From Diphasiastrum complanatum (lineage: Eukaryota; Streptophyta; Lycopodiopsida; Lycopodiales; Lycopodiaceae), in NCBI GenBank assembly GCA_029204225.1, contig CM055098.1, positions 21,303,097 through 21,367,096 on the forward strand: DNA of 64,000 nucleotides, written 5' to 3'. Position 1 is the first letter of the stretch, and the number at the start of each line of letters is the position of its first letter. Below are positions 24,558 to 35,942 of the stretch, piece after piece. The notes under the pieces were generated by a model that worked only from the letters and a program-made list of their open reading frames with translations, made no database searches and had not been told where the DNA came from. Both the position numbers and the translations under genes were made by a program.

Positions 24558-26540
24558 CCCATGATATGGACTAAAAATTTAAAAAATTACAAAATGAGGA
24601 CCACATAAAAACTAACAATAGGCTATGATAAATATAACAACTACCCTCTCTCTCTAATCTCTCTCTGTCTATTACCCTGAACATTGTTCCGTTCTACTCT
24701 CTCTCTTTTCCACACACACACATTCCCAATTTCTTTCTCCATATTATTGATACGAACTAAAACTTTTCATATTCATGTGCCTAAACCTCAAAAAATCTAA
24801 AATTAAGTGTTGATGTCGCTCATTTTACAAGTAAATGATTTTTAGCCAATTAAGTGTTGAACTCAAGATGCTCGTATGGGAAAATAAAATATAAGTACTC
24901 TTTAAGCTCATGACTATATTCTTAAAAGTATTATGCCTCACCGTAGCTTAATGTATCATATGTATTGTTTGTGGTTTCATGTTTTGAGTTCAGTATAACG
25001 TATTCTTGAATGTTTTCTTATTGACTCTCTAAGTACATTCTATGTCTAACATGTAATAGCCTATAAGTACTTATAAGTACAAGAGTTAAGTTTTTTCTTT
25101 AAAGTTGTAACTTCATACTTATAAGTACATCAACACTCTTTAAACTTATAACTTGATATAAGTATTGAATCTTGAGCTATAACATATATGTTGTTTTTTT
25201 CTAAATTTATAAAAACCTGGTGTTAATATATTTGTAATGTTTTGTTGCTTAGAATCTTTGAGTTCAATGATCTCCATCACTAACAAGCATGTAAGAAGAC
25301 AAAGGAAATGCTTAAAAATCTTAAAATCAAGTGTTAAATTACTTGCTCATTAGATAAGTCTTGAGTTATTATGCACTTAAGTGTTGAATCTAGGTGCTAG
25401 TAGGCTTATAAGTACATAAGTACTCCTTCAATTATAAGTTTATGTCTAAAAATATTAAACCTTGTGGATAATGGTGTATCTTAAAGTATAAGTTTAGCCA
25501 CTTAAGTGTTGAAACTAAGTGCTAGTATGGTAGCTTATAAGTACATAAGTACTTTTCAAATTATAAGGTTATGTTTAAAAATATTAAACCTTCCGTATCT
25601 TAAAGTACAAGTAATAATATTATTTTGTTTGTTGTTTTATTTGACCTAGTGTAACATATATAGCCCATTTCATAGTACATGTCGGGCAAGTCTAAAAGCT
25701 CTCCCATTGGTCTAGGAAAAAAAGTGGTCCTCTCATTGGGCCTAGGAGAAAAATTGGGACTTCTACCTTTTCACATTAACATGTACTTGCCATTATGTGG
25801 TAGATGACATGGCCGGGACCCACTGCCACTTAGGGGCAACTTAAAGCCATTTTTTGGGCCAAGCAATGTTCCTTGGGCATGTGAGTTGCCCTTGGCACTT
25901 TGGCTTGCATTTTAAAGTCTTTCCAACCCTTCATTACTATTCCTTTTAATGAAATGCATTTCAATTTTCACCTTTCCAATTGAAAAGTGACATATAGGCA
26001 TATTGATGAAAATTGTTTGAAGACAATTGTTCATGGTTAAGAGTGATTTCCGATGAGCATTGCTTATTGACCTAGAAGGGATTTGGAATCTAATTGAAAG
26101 TGATGTTTAAGTTTGAATCCACACCAAAAAATTCAAATACTTCTAAATCAAACTCAACTACCTAGATTAGGAGCATTACTTATGAGTGAGTTGGTTTAAA
26201 TTACAGAATATCTCACTTAATGATACTGAAGTTTATTTGTATTGCTTATAAGTCACAACTTTTATGAGTCATTTTTGGATTCATTTAAAGGGTTTAGTTC
26301 ATTGGTTACATGGAAACTTTTGGAATTAATCTTGGTTTTGATTGATAGAAAATAGAATGCTATCTCAGAAACTAGTTGGAGTGCTATAGTTGAGGTAAAC
26401 CAAAAGTTGAAACTTGTCGTAAGGAAGTTCCGATGAATCTTAAGTTATTTTAGATTAGAACTTAAGAGTAATAGAATCTAGAGGTATTCTTGAAGAAACC
26501 TTAAGTTTCTATTTTAAAGCTTTAGCATGGTTTGAACTAG
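24556..26540. repeat. Dispersed-repeat DNA related to the arm flanks
   Basis: The phrases TTAAGTGTTGA and CTTATAAGTACATAAGTACT recur near 24,850, 25,080, 25,380 and 25,510. The block at about 25,566-25,690 (TTAAACCTTC, AATAATATTATTTTGTTTG, GTGTAACATATAT, GCCCATTTC) is a diverged copy of 13,893-14,012 in the left arm and of its mirror near 49,430-49,545. No gene recognised. Confidence 0.55.
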
Positions 26541-26559
26541 ATTCTACACATTGTGTGCA

Positions 26560-27042
26560 TTATTTGGTTGCACAGTTCGCACTTTTCGCATATTTTCGAA
26601 AAAGTCGACAGTTAGCCGGTAATGATGCTTTGATAACTGCAAGCGTCTGTTTATGTTCATTTATCACATAAGTGATACAAATGTGCTTTCGTAGGATGGA
26701 GATACATGGCTTTCCAGCAATGAACACCACTCCTTGTGCATGAAAGCACTTCCATCCTACCTCAATAGGTAGTGATGGATCTGATTGCGAGCTATTTGCG
26801 ACATGTGCTAAAATCAAAGTCCGGATTGTGAACTCATGATTAGCCTGCACACTGAAAAGTAGACTAAAAAGAGTATGAAAACATTTGCAAAAGATGAAAA
26901 ACACATCTCTAAATCTTGAAAATGTTTGGAGGCTTTCAAGAAAGCTAAAAAAAGAAGCATTCCAGCAATCATGAGGCTGGTGCATAAGATTAGCAGCTTT
27001 TTGTGCACTGGAAGGTCTTTTTTTAGTTTTTTTTGTAGCCAA
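26560..27042 (-). CDS. Hypothetical open reading frame, 160 codons
   Basis: The minus-strand frame opens with a Lys/Ser-rich stretch and continues through an aromatic-rich middle. The second half, from about 26,850, reads smoothly with ANHEFTIRTLILAHVANSS and VVFIAGKPCISIL. The second half is preceded by TTTTCAGTGTGCAG, which resembles a splice acceptor. A similar CAGCATGCAG before VQRQFTIKSS occurs at about 27,210. It may therefore be exons of a spliced gene or pseudogene rather than one ORF. I do not recognise the family. Overlapping frames on the same DNA argue for caution. Confidence 0.25.
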   Translation of the reverse strand: MATKKTKKRPSSAQKAANLMHQPHDCWNASFFSFLESLQTFSRFRDVFFIFCKCFHTLFSLLFSVQANHEFTIRTLILAHVANSSQSDPSLPIEVGWKCFHAQGVVFIAGKPCISILRKHICITYVINEHKQTLAVIKASLPANCRLFRKYAKSANCATK

Positions 27043-27757
27043 TCCACCAGCTTGGCATTCATTTTACCTGTACGAAAGTTTACTACTACTAATTGCAAAC
27101 AAATTTCTTCTGCTCATTATCACAAGAGTTTGTATAATATCAGTCTAATTGCATCAACCTGATTGTGAAGATTGTTGGAAGTGAAGACTTGATTGTGAAC
27201 TGACGTTGAACCTGCATGCTGCAAAATAGATCTAAAAATCAAGAAAATGTGCCGCTCTCTTCTCTCTATCTCTCGCAACTCCATCCCAACTACTTTCTGA
27301 GAGCCATGGATGGCGATAGCACAACTCCATCTCAACAGACAGTAGTGGGGAGGCAGTGACTGAGAGGGGTGAGGTGATGGCTGGATTTATAAAACGTACA
27401 GAGGAGGCCACCATGCAAAACAGTCATTTGCCAACTGAAAACAACAAGCTGTTCTGATTCTTGCACGTCAGTTCCTGTTTGGACCAATCCACATGCTAAG
27501 ATAACACCATCACAACCACATGTCAAAACACCCAAATTTTGACAGATGATTCAAAAGTTTTATCCATCACAGCATACATTTCTTTCTCTCTCGCACAGGA
27601 TACTTCTCTTCTGCTCGGGTGTTGGGTCCCCTCCTCTCCTCCTCTCGGGTGTTGGCTCCTCCTCTCCTCGCGACCTGCACCTGGATACTCCTCTCCTCGC
27701 AACCTGCTCCTCGCGACCTGTAGGTAGGAAGAGCCCTAGTTTGTGATGTTTTTGCCA
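27043..27757. other. Intergenic DNA with CTCCTCTCCTCG repeats
   Basis: Pyrimidine-rich short repeats (GGGTGTTGG, CCTCTCCTCGCGACCTG) at about 27,610-27,720. No gene recognised. Confidence 0.5.
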
Positions 27758-27803
27758 GGGGACTCGGGGTCCGAGTCCCCGCGGAGGGGGGGGGGGGGGG
27801 GTA
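27758..27803. repeat. GC-rich hairpin followed by a G homopolymer
   Basis: GGGGACTCGG (27758-27767) and CCGAGTCCCC (27771-27780) form a perfect 10-bp stem with a 3-nt loop. GCGGA and a run of about 17 G follow, then T-rich DNA. It could form a hairpin and a G-quadruplex. Confidence 0.8.
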
Positions 27804-28339
27804 TTTTGTTTTTTTATTTTTTTCCTACATGTATTCTAAATGGCTTCACATCATTATTGGCTTATATTTTTGGCCCTACCTTGCAGGACTCTTGTTTTTT
27901 CTCCCCAACAAAATGGCGGAAAGAAAAAATAGACCTCTATGTTGTGAAAAATGGTCAAAATCTATCTTGGTTGTTTTGTGTCTTTTAGTTTGTGAGGAAA
28001 AGATCACATGTGTGGAGCATGTTCCCACATGTAGAAAAATTCAAAAATAGTTTATGATGTTTACTTTAGGGGTTTCTTAAGTTTTTATGTCAAGCATTTT
28101 TGTGTAGATTTGTTTAGGGCCAAAAATTGGCATAGGTGGCAAATTGGTCAAGTCCACATGTAATGCCTATATTGAGCCAAAAGTAGCTTATGATGTAATC
28201 TCGAGATAGTTAGGCTTGTAAATAGGATTGTGACACTTGTGTTAATATAATTTGATCAGTGATCAAGTCAAAGTGTTGGCTTTGGTCAAGGGGTCCAACA
28301 GGAATTGAGAAAACTTTATGAAGGGTCCAATAGAATTGC

Positions 28340-28556
28340 GAGATGAGGGTGCACTATTTTCCCTCCAAATCCTTTTCCCTCTCTTTTTTTGAATCCTCTA
28401 TTTGATTCAAGGAGAGGGTATATGTAGGGCAACATTGTATTCCTTTATTCAGTTGATGATAATTGCTCCTCTTTAGCCTCCTTAAGCATTCTCTCTTCTT
28501 GCTTTCTAGCTTAAGTCTTGCTTTCTAGCATAGCTAGTGAATCTTAGCTTGTAGCT
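28340..28556 (+). repeat. 3' end of a copia LTR
   Basis: This segment (TTTTCCCTCC, TTAAGCATTCTCTCTTC, two GCTTTCTAGC blocks, GCTAGTGAATCTTAGCTTGTAG) recurs in inverted orientation at 34,793-34,935. It leads directly into a primer-binding site. The LTR's 5' end was not located; 27,830-28,340 is probably part of it. Confidence 0.65.
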
Positions 28557-28557
28557 T

Positions 28558-28570
28558 GGCATCAGAGCAC
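28558..28570 (+). other. Copia primer-binding site
   Basis: TGGCATCAGAGC differs by one base from the initiator-Met tRNA primer site. It follows immediately after an LTR end and is followed by an untranslated leader-like stretch. Confidence 0.75.
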
Positions 28571-28969
28571 TTTCCTGATTGCTGAATTTCAGATCTGATT
28601 TTTTGATTGGGTGCCCATTTTCCTTGCTGATTTTTCTTCGTTGAGGGCTTTCATCTCTTTGCTTTAGCAACATTCAACATAGTTTGGAGGAGGACCAACT
28701 CTCATCAGAGCATTTTTCTTGGCGGAGCTTTAGCGGACAGTTAGTGGAAGTATTTTTGCTAAATTTGGTGGTCAGAAAAAAAAATATTTGGCAGATTATT
28801 TTTGGCGCCTAAGTCCAGCTTGTTTGCAGGTTGTCTAGCGCCCTACTACCCATCACTTTCATCAATTTTCTCCATCATTTTTTGCAGATTGGTGGTGGCT
28901 GTCCAACGCCCTACTACCCATCACTTTCGACGATTTCTTCATCATTTTTTGCAGCTTTGGTGGAGGCCT

Positions 28970-29775
28970 TTCTTAGACAAAGCAAATATGCACAAGATTT
29001 GCTCTATAAGTTCAATATACAGGATTGTAAGTCTTTGAGTACACCTATGGATGTCAACATGAAGCTTACTACATATGATGAATCTGAGAAAGTGGATGCT
29101 TATTTGTATAGAGAGCTGGTGGGTAGTTTGATTTATTTGACACACACACGACCTGATATTTCTTATGTTGTTGGTGTTGTTAGTCAATTTATGCAAGATC
29201 CTAGTCAAGCACATTGGAAGTCTGCTAAACGTATTCTCAGATACATTCGAGGGACATTGAATTTTGGTTTGAAGTATGATCAGCCTGAAGAGCCAATGTT
29301 GGTAGGTTATACAGATGCTGATTGGGCAGGTAATATTGATGACAGAAGATCTACCAGTGGTCATACATTCAGTTATGGTTGAGCTGCAATTTCATGGAGC
29401 AGCAGAAAGCAACCTACAGTAGCCTTATCATCGACGGAAGCTGAATATCGAGCACTCAACAATGCTACACAAGAAGCGGTATGGTTACGAAGATTGCTTG
29501 TGGATTTAGGTCAACCATAGGTGGATGCGACTACTATATCTTGTGATAATCAAAGTTACATTCACCTTGCCAAAAATCCAGTTCTACATGCTCGAACCAA
29601 GCACATCGAAATACACTACCATTTTGTTCGAGAGAAAATTCTTGATGGAGCCATTGATCTTCTTTTTTGTAGATCTGAAGATCAAATGGCAGATATTTTT
29701 ACTAAGTCATTAGGTAGATGTAAATTTGAGAGGTTTCATACTCTATTAGGAATAGAAGAATGTTTTTATCATTGA
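28970..29775 (+). pseudogene. Copia RT C-terminus and RNase H, two in-frame stops
   Basis: The reading opens inside the RT tail (LRQSKYAQDLLYKF, STPMDVNMKLT, LYRELVGSLIYLTHTRPD) and continues through RNase H (TDADWAGN, then [10 protein letters not shown], then CDNQS) to the terminal FTKSLG block. All of gag, protease, integrase and most of RT are absent between the primer site at 28,558 and this point. TGA at 29380-29382 (replacing Trp in the SYGW block) and TAG at 29518-29520 interrupt the frame. Both fit C-to-T decay. A purine tract TTGAGGGAGAG follows the stop and introduces a 3' LTR start, TATTACAAGTC. Confidence 0.9.
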
Positions 29776-29783
29776 GGGAGAGT

Positions 29784-30334
29784 ATTACAAGTCAATGATA
29801 AACTTCATTGTTATTTACTATGAGGTACATTAATGTTGACAGCTGTGACCAATTGTCATTAGCCGCAGGCTAGTTTATTAGCCTACTCGTAGGTTTTCTC
29901 TCTCTATCAGGGGTTCAGGGTATATTTGTACATTTTACATTATGTATGAGTCAGAGTGATAGAGTGACAATGCGTGTTCTTCTTCCACCTTCTTGTGGTG
30001 ATTGCTTATGGTGAATGCTTGATGTTGCATATCTAATTTTTGAAATGAGGCTCTTACTCCTGATGATTTTGATGTTTATATCCAGATTCTTGATACTCCT
30101 GACCCACATTCTATTGATGAGCTGGCTGACCCACTTCCTGATGATCATGCTTCCTCTGCTGCCATGCATAGCATGATTATGCTAATTGGGATGGGCGTCT
30201 TGGTCCTCGTTCTATTCGGTCGCCATATTTGGCATCCCACCACTATTCTTGGGCGTCCAACTACCCAAAATTCTGAAATTTGACTTTTATCAAAAGTAGT
30301 GAATTGGCAAAACTGTAATTTTCCAAGGGATCCA
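29784..30334 (+). repeat. 3' LTR start and following unassigned DNA
   Basis: The LTR starts TATTACAAG (TG decayed to TA) right after the purine tract. Its end was not found, and it does not match the LTR end at 28.5 kb, so the two may belong to different copies. A protein-like stretch at about 30,040-30,170 (DDFDVYIQILDTPD) is too short to assign. Confidence 0.45.
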
Positions 30335-30342
30335 TTTACATA

Positions 30343-31162
30343 TGTTCAGACCAGTGTTGGCCGGGTAATGATTTATTATTATCGGTTCTCAACCTGCTTA
30401 TCAACCCGGTTCTAAAGACCCTAACCAGCTTATGTGTAGAACCGGCGGTTATGCTCTTTTGTAAGAACCGGCCACGGTTGAGAACCGTTGAGTCCCTTTG
30501 AGCCTTGGAGGGGGGATAACCCGAGTATCAATTCAACCTATAGAACCTAACATTCATTAAGAGCTTTTAGCAAGTGACTATTTATTCATGAGTAGGATGA
30601 GCCCGAGGATGTTAAGATAGACAATATTGTAACAAGACTTTTTTCAAGGTAATCCTTTTTGTTGATGGGTAGTTAGTTGATAAGTGGAATGTAAAAAGCT
30701 AAAGACATTTTGCAACAAGACTTTTTTTTCAGCGACTTTTATACAAGTCATATTTTTAGAGTGTTTATTTATTAGAGTTATTTAGTTGTGAAGTGTGTTT
30801 TTTTGCACAATTGAAATATCATAGGCATCGAAGAGTGTGAGATTCTTAAGAGTAATTGGTAAGTGGAGGAATGCTCAAATTTTGTGCACTTACACATTCT
30901 TGTACGTGGCTTCCACGTGTCTTTTGATAAATAATGTGATTAAAGTATAACATAGTATGCAATAATCATTTTCAAAACAATACAAGCAAAATTGGCAAAT
31001 CTCCAAATTGACTAAAAAACTCATAGATCTCTCATACATTAATGAAGGGAATGAAAGTACACATAGAAACTTTTTTTTAGAATTTTTTATTTTATTAATA
31101 GTATATATTGGGAACCTGGTATAGGAACCGACGGTTCTTATAGAAACCCGGTCCAAACCTAT
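30343..31162. mobile_element. hAT-like non-autonomous element with 8-bp target duplication
   Basis: It is flanked by TTTACATA at 30335-30342 and 31163-31170, an 8-bp duplication as expected for hAT insertion. The ends carry imperfect inverted repeats: CCAGTGTTGGCCGGGT on the left, and on the right the complement of GTTTGGACCGGGT. Subterminal ACCGG and GGTTCT motifs recur at both ends (30,390-30,500; 31,105-31,150). It has no transposase, only AT-rich filler of about 0.8 kb. Confidence 0.6.
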
Positions 31163-31387
31163 TTTACATACACATGTGTGCATCATAAAACTAGTCAACG
31201 CATGTTATAATGTGCATAACCAATCTATCGAGATGTAGGCCTAAATAGTCATTAATTTTATCGATGAATCAAACAATATTTAATATAATTTAACACTTTG
31301 ATAAGTGTAATTCAATATTTGGGTATTATTACTTACATAAGTAAGTGAATCTTCATGAACATGGATGGATTAATAATATAGAATATA

Positions 31388-31777
<390 letters not shown>

Positions 31778-31778
31778 T

Positions 31779-34700
31779 GTGACATATAGACTTAAATCAT
31801 CATTTAAAGCTTAATTGGCATTAATGACAGCCCCAAAAAACCGTCATTTATGCTGGTTTTAAAGACAATTTTTCAAAAGCTGTCATTTATGCCAAAATGC
31901 AAAATTTTTGAATTAGCTTTTTGGCTTGATTTGTGGATACGTGGGTGGATAAAAAGGTACATGATAGATGAGTAAATGATATAACATGTTTAGGTTGATA
32001 TAAATGTGTCATATACATATATTTTTTGAGGCTACATGTCGATGTGAACTAGCTGTTACAATGTATCTATGGATCAAACCTAATGGAGTAGGTAGATGTA
32101 GATGTGGACATACATGCATGGATACATGTATAATTTGATAGATCTATGTGACATGTAGTATTAAGTCCATGCAATTTATGCATAATTGACATAAATGACG
32201 GCCCAAAAACCATCATTTATGCCAAAATTCCAATTTTGCTTCTTATGGATTGTGTGGAGATGGGTGGGTATATAAAAGTAGTTATACATAATTAATAGCA
32301 TAAAAATACTAGCTAGGATGAATATACAAATATATATGTATGTTTCTTTTGGTTGCACGTTGATGTGTCAATCAATATTGAACATTTTGGTAAGTGTAAT
32401 TGGTCCTATTAATAAGAAAAATAGGTGCATTTACATAGCCATTGACATTAATAGATATAAGGATTGCCATCCATGAAAAGGGCCCTATAAGGATTGCCAC
32501 GTAGGATGACAATTTTTTTGCAATGTAAAATACTAAAATAAAATATTTTTCTGCCCGCAATCCTGCTTGCCCACGCAGTCTTCGATGGTTAGCTATTATG
32601 TGCATAGTATAGTCTGTGGCTGAAAAAATCATAACTTTTGAATGGCAACTTGGATTGAGACGATTACAGTGCCATTAGAAAGCCCTCAATGAAAGCTTTT
32701 CAACGACACCCAACATGACCTAGTTCTGAGCTACAGTGAAGAAGTTATGGCTAGTCAAAGTTTTGGTCGGTCAACACTTGGTCAACCCGATATCATCTCG
32801 AGGGCTTGAGAGAGATATCGGGTTGAACAAGTGTTGATTGACCAAAACTTTGACTGGCCATAACTTCTTCACCGTAGCTCGAAACTGGGTCATCTTGGGT
32901 GTCGTTGAAAAGCTTTTGTTGAGGGCTTTCTAATAGCACCGTAATAGTCTCAATCCGAGTTGCCATTCAAAAGTTGCATTGTTTTTTGCTGAGTTGCATA
33001 CACTATACTACAGATAAAATGGCTTATTTACGGGCTGCCCCTGACGCAAAATTACAATTCTTTTAGAAAGAAAAGAAAATCAATTTGAAGGAGCTACGTT
33101 ACATAGATTTCAAATTTGAGTGTTTTGATTGGACCATGTGGAAGAAACTTGTGAGAAAAAAATTAAAAGTATCTTTTTGAATGGCCCCTTTTGTGCTCAA
33201 ATTTTCTCTAATGGATAGATCAATGTATAATTTGATAGATCTATGTGACATTTAGTATTAAATCCATGCAGTTTATTCATAATTGGCATACATGATGGCC
33301 TAAAAACCATCATTTATGCCAAAATACTAATTTTGCTTCTTAAGGATTGATGTGGATAGATAATGGCATAGAAATATGTGAAATATAGGCTTAAATCATA
33401 ATTTTGAGCTTAATTAACATAAATGTCGATGCCCTACAAAACACGTCATTTATGTTGGTCTATATGATAACTTTTCAAAAGCCGTCATTTATGCCAAAAT
33501 GACAATTTTTACACATTTTTTTGGCTTAATTTGTGGATAAGTGCATGGATAAAAGGTGATGTATGGACATAATGCTATAACATTGTTGGGTTGATACAAA
33601 TGTGTCGTATTAAAAAATGCATGTCAATGTGCACTAATGTATCCGAGATCGAACTATATTATACACATGATCAATAGGTATAATACTCAATGATAAGATA
33701 AGTAGATAGATATAGACATACATGGATGGATTGATGTATAATTTGATAGATTTATGTGACATGTAGTGTTAAATCCATGCAGTTTATTCATAATTGACAT
33801 AAATGACGGCCTAAAAACCATCATTTATGCCAAAATACTAGTTTTGCTTCTAAAGGATTGATGTGGAGATAGGTGTGTACATAAAAGTAGTCATATATAA
33901 TTAATAGCATAAAACTGCTAGGTTAAATATACAAATATGCCTTTTTTGTTTGGATGCACAGTACATCGTTCAATATGTGTGCTAGCATATCGATGGATCG
34001 ATCAATATTGAACACTGTGATGAGTGCAATTGGTCCTATTGATAAGACAAACAAGTGCATCTACATGACCATGGATAGATTAATACATAAAATCATAGAG
34101 ATATGTGAAATACAGGCCTAAATCATCATTTTGAGCTTAACTAACATCAATGATGACCTAGAAAAATCATCAATAATGTTGGTTTAAAAAACAACTTTTC
34201 AAAAGCCGTCATTTATGCCAAAATGACAATTTCTTGGCCTAATTTATGGATACGTGGGTGGATAAAAGGCGATGTATGGACATAATGCTATAACATCTTT
34301 GGGTTGATATAAGGGTGTCATATATTTTTGAATGCATGTCGATGTGTACTAATGTATCCGAGATCAAACTGTTTTAAACACATGATCAATAAGTATAATA
34401 CATAATGATAAGACAAGTAGGTAGATATAGACATACGTGGATGGATTAATGTATAATTTGATAGATCTATGTGACATGCTGTGTTAAATCCATGACATTC
34501 ATGCATAATTGACGTAAATGATGGCCTAAAAACCGTCATTTATGCCATAATACCAATTTTGCTTCTTATGGATTGATGTGGATATAGGTGTGTACATAAA
34601 AGGAGTTATATATAATTAATAGCACAAAACTGCTAGGCTGAATATACAAATATGCCTTTTTCTTTTGGATGCATGTTGATGCATATGTGTGCCAGCATAT

Positions 34701-34790
34701 CGATGAATCGATCAATATTGAACACTTTGATAAGTGTAAATTTTGGTCCTATTAATAAGGCAAATAGGTGCATTTCATGACCATAGATAG
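31779..34790. repeat. Long tandem repeat, unit about 727 bp, interrupted
   Basis: Unit starts of the type GTGAAATATAGGCTTAAATC lie at 31779, 33378 and 34105; the last two are 727 bp apart. Each unit contains two related half-blocks built around CATTTATGCCAAAAT. One follows AAAGC(C/T)GTC, the other follows AAAACCATC and is succeeded by TTTTGCTTCTTA.GGATTG. The first unit is split by a foreign insertion at about 32,465-33,190 that holds the fold-back element. No coding capacity. Confidence 0.8.
32632..32975. mobile_element. Fold-back element with 163-bp arms
   Basis: The left arm 32632-32794 and right arm 32814-32975 are near-perfect reverse complements, separated by a 19-bp loop that contains CTCGAG. 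The inner arms are exact (CAACCCGATATC and its complement). Similarity continues more weakly outward to about 32,600 and 33,010. A transcript would fold into a long hairpin. It interrupts the tandem repeat, so it was inserted later. There is no transposase. Confidence 0.85.
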
Positions 34791-34792
34791 AT

Positions 34793-34935
34793 TAAAGTTA
34801 CAAGCCTTAGATTCACTAGCTATGCTAGAAAGCAGGATTTAAGCTAGAAAGCAGGAAGAGAGAATGCTTAAGGAGGCGAGGATTCAAAAAAAGGGAGGGA
34901 AAAGAATTTGGAGGGAAAATAGTGCGCCCTCCCAA
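34793..34935 (-). repeat. Copia LTR end, inverted copy
   Basis: Reverse complement of the LTR end at 28,340-28,556, with the doubled GCTTTCTAGC block and the CTTAAGCATTCTCTCTTC block. No primer site follows it on the minus strand, so it may be a solo or truncated LTR. It probably extends to about 35,000. Confidence 0.65.
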
Positions 34936-35400
34936 TAGGAGGACCCCCACTCCAAATCAACATGACCAAGTCCTAAAAATATGACGAAATAGGGCCCACG
35001 ACCAGTATATAAATAAAAAGAGCTCTTAGGCCTGCTTATGCATAATAACAAATAAAAGAATGGACGTGGCGAATGTAATGAGCCAAGTCCATAACTCTTC
35101 CTTGCAGAAAAACAAAGCCCTCCACTAGCTAGCAAGCATAATGACTATCTAAAACAATAATGTAAGCATGCTACATACTGAAAAATCATGAACTAATGGA
35201 AATATTGATGGAGAGGACATAAGTTGTCACAATAGATATCCCAAATGTATCATAACTATGTAATGCAAGTACTAAGCAAATACCACAAAAAAAAGAATAG
35301 TCATAGCCAGCCGACTCATGAAGTAGAGGGAACATCTACAATGACATCTGTAGTAGAGGAAAAAACTAAAACCATGAGAGCTCGAGCCTGATCTGCCAAT
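34936..35400. other. Intergenic DNA, probable remainder of the LTR
   Basis: A TATATAAATAAAAAG box-like sequence lies at about 35,008. No gene recognised. Confidence 0.4.
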
Positions 35401-35533
35401 TATGGTGTATGATAAAAGATATCAATAGGCTCCCAAGTGGCCTCCTCAAGAGGATGACCATCACACTGTACTAGAAACTGAACCTGCCTACGACACCGAC
35501 TATGTTGAAGGCGAACCTGATGGATGGCAACTG
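35401..35533 (-). pseudogene. Ty3/gypsy chromodomain remnant
   Basis: The minus strand reads PVAIHQVRL, a short linker, QFLVQC then HPLEEATWEPIDIF. This is the conserved core of the chromodomain that closes the integrase of plant chromoviruses (usually LV.W.G....EATWEP). The Trp is replaced by Cys. Upstream pol is not recognisable. Confidence 0.6.
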
Positions 35534-35820
35534 GCAAAAAAAAAGAAACAGCTCTAGCTCTATAGGAAGTGTAAGATCGCGAGGAGCATCATCCTCAATC
35601 GTAGCTCATAGAAGGAAACTCGCTCAAGGTACTCTGATAACCCATGAATGCCATTAGAAAATGTCGTAGTGCATGACTCCAACAAGTGAAGTATCCAAAG
35701 CCATTCGAATGGCCCGAGAATGCCATCGAAAGACGACAACTCGGCAAGTATAGCAACTCGGCAACCAAGCGATATGCAGCAATCAGGAATGCCAATGAAC
35801 CTGAAGTATACGAAGATCAT

Positions 35821-35942
35821 GCAACAACCAAGAATGCCAAGGACACTGAGATAGATCATCCTGACAAATGGTAGCTAGAATGGACAACCAATAATGCCAA
35901 GGACACTGAGGTAGATCACCCTGACAACTGGTAGTTGGAATG
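35821..35942. repeat. 60-bp tandem duplication
   Basis: Two adjacent copies of ACAACCAA(G/T)AATGCCAAGG...GAATGG, about 60 bp each, differing at a few positions. They lie in DNA that continues the gypsy remnant. Confidence 0.8.
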
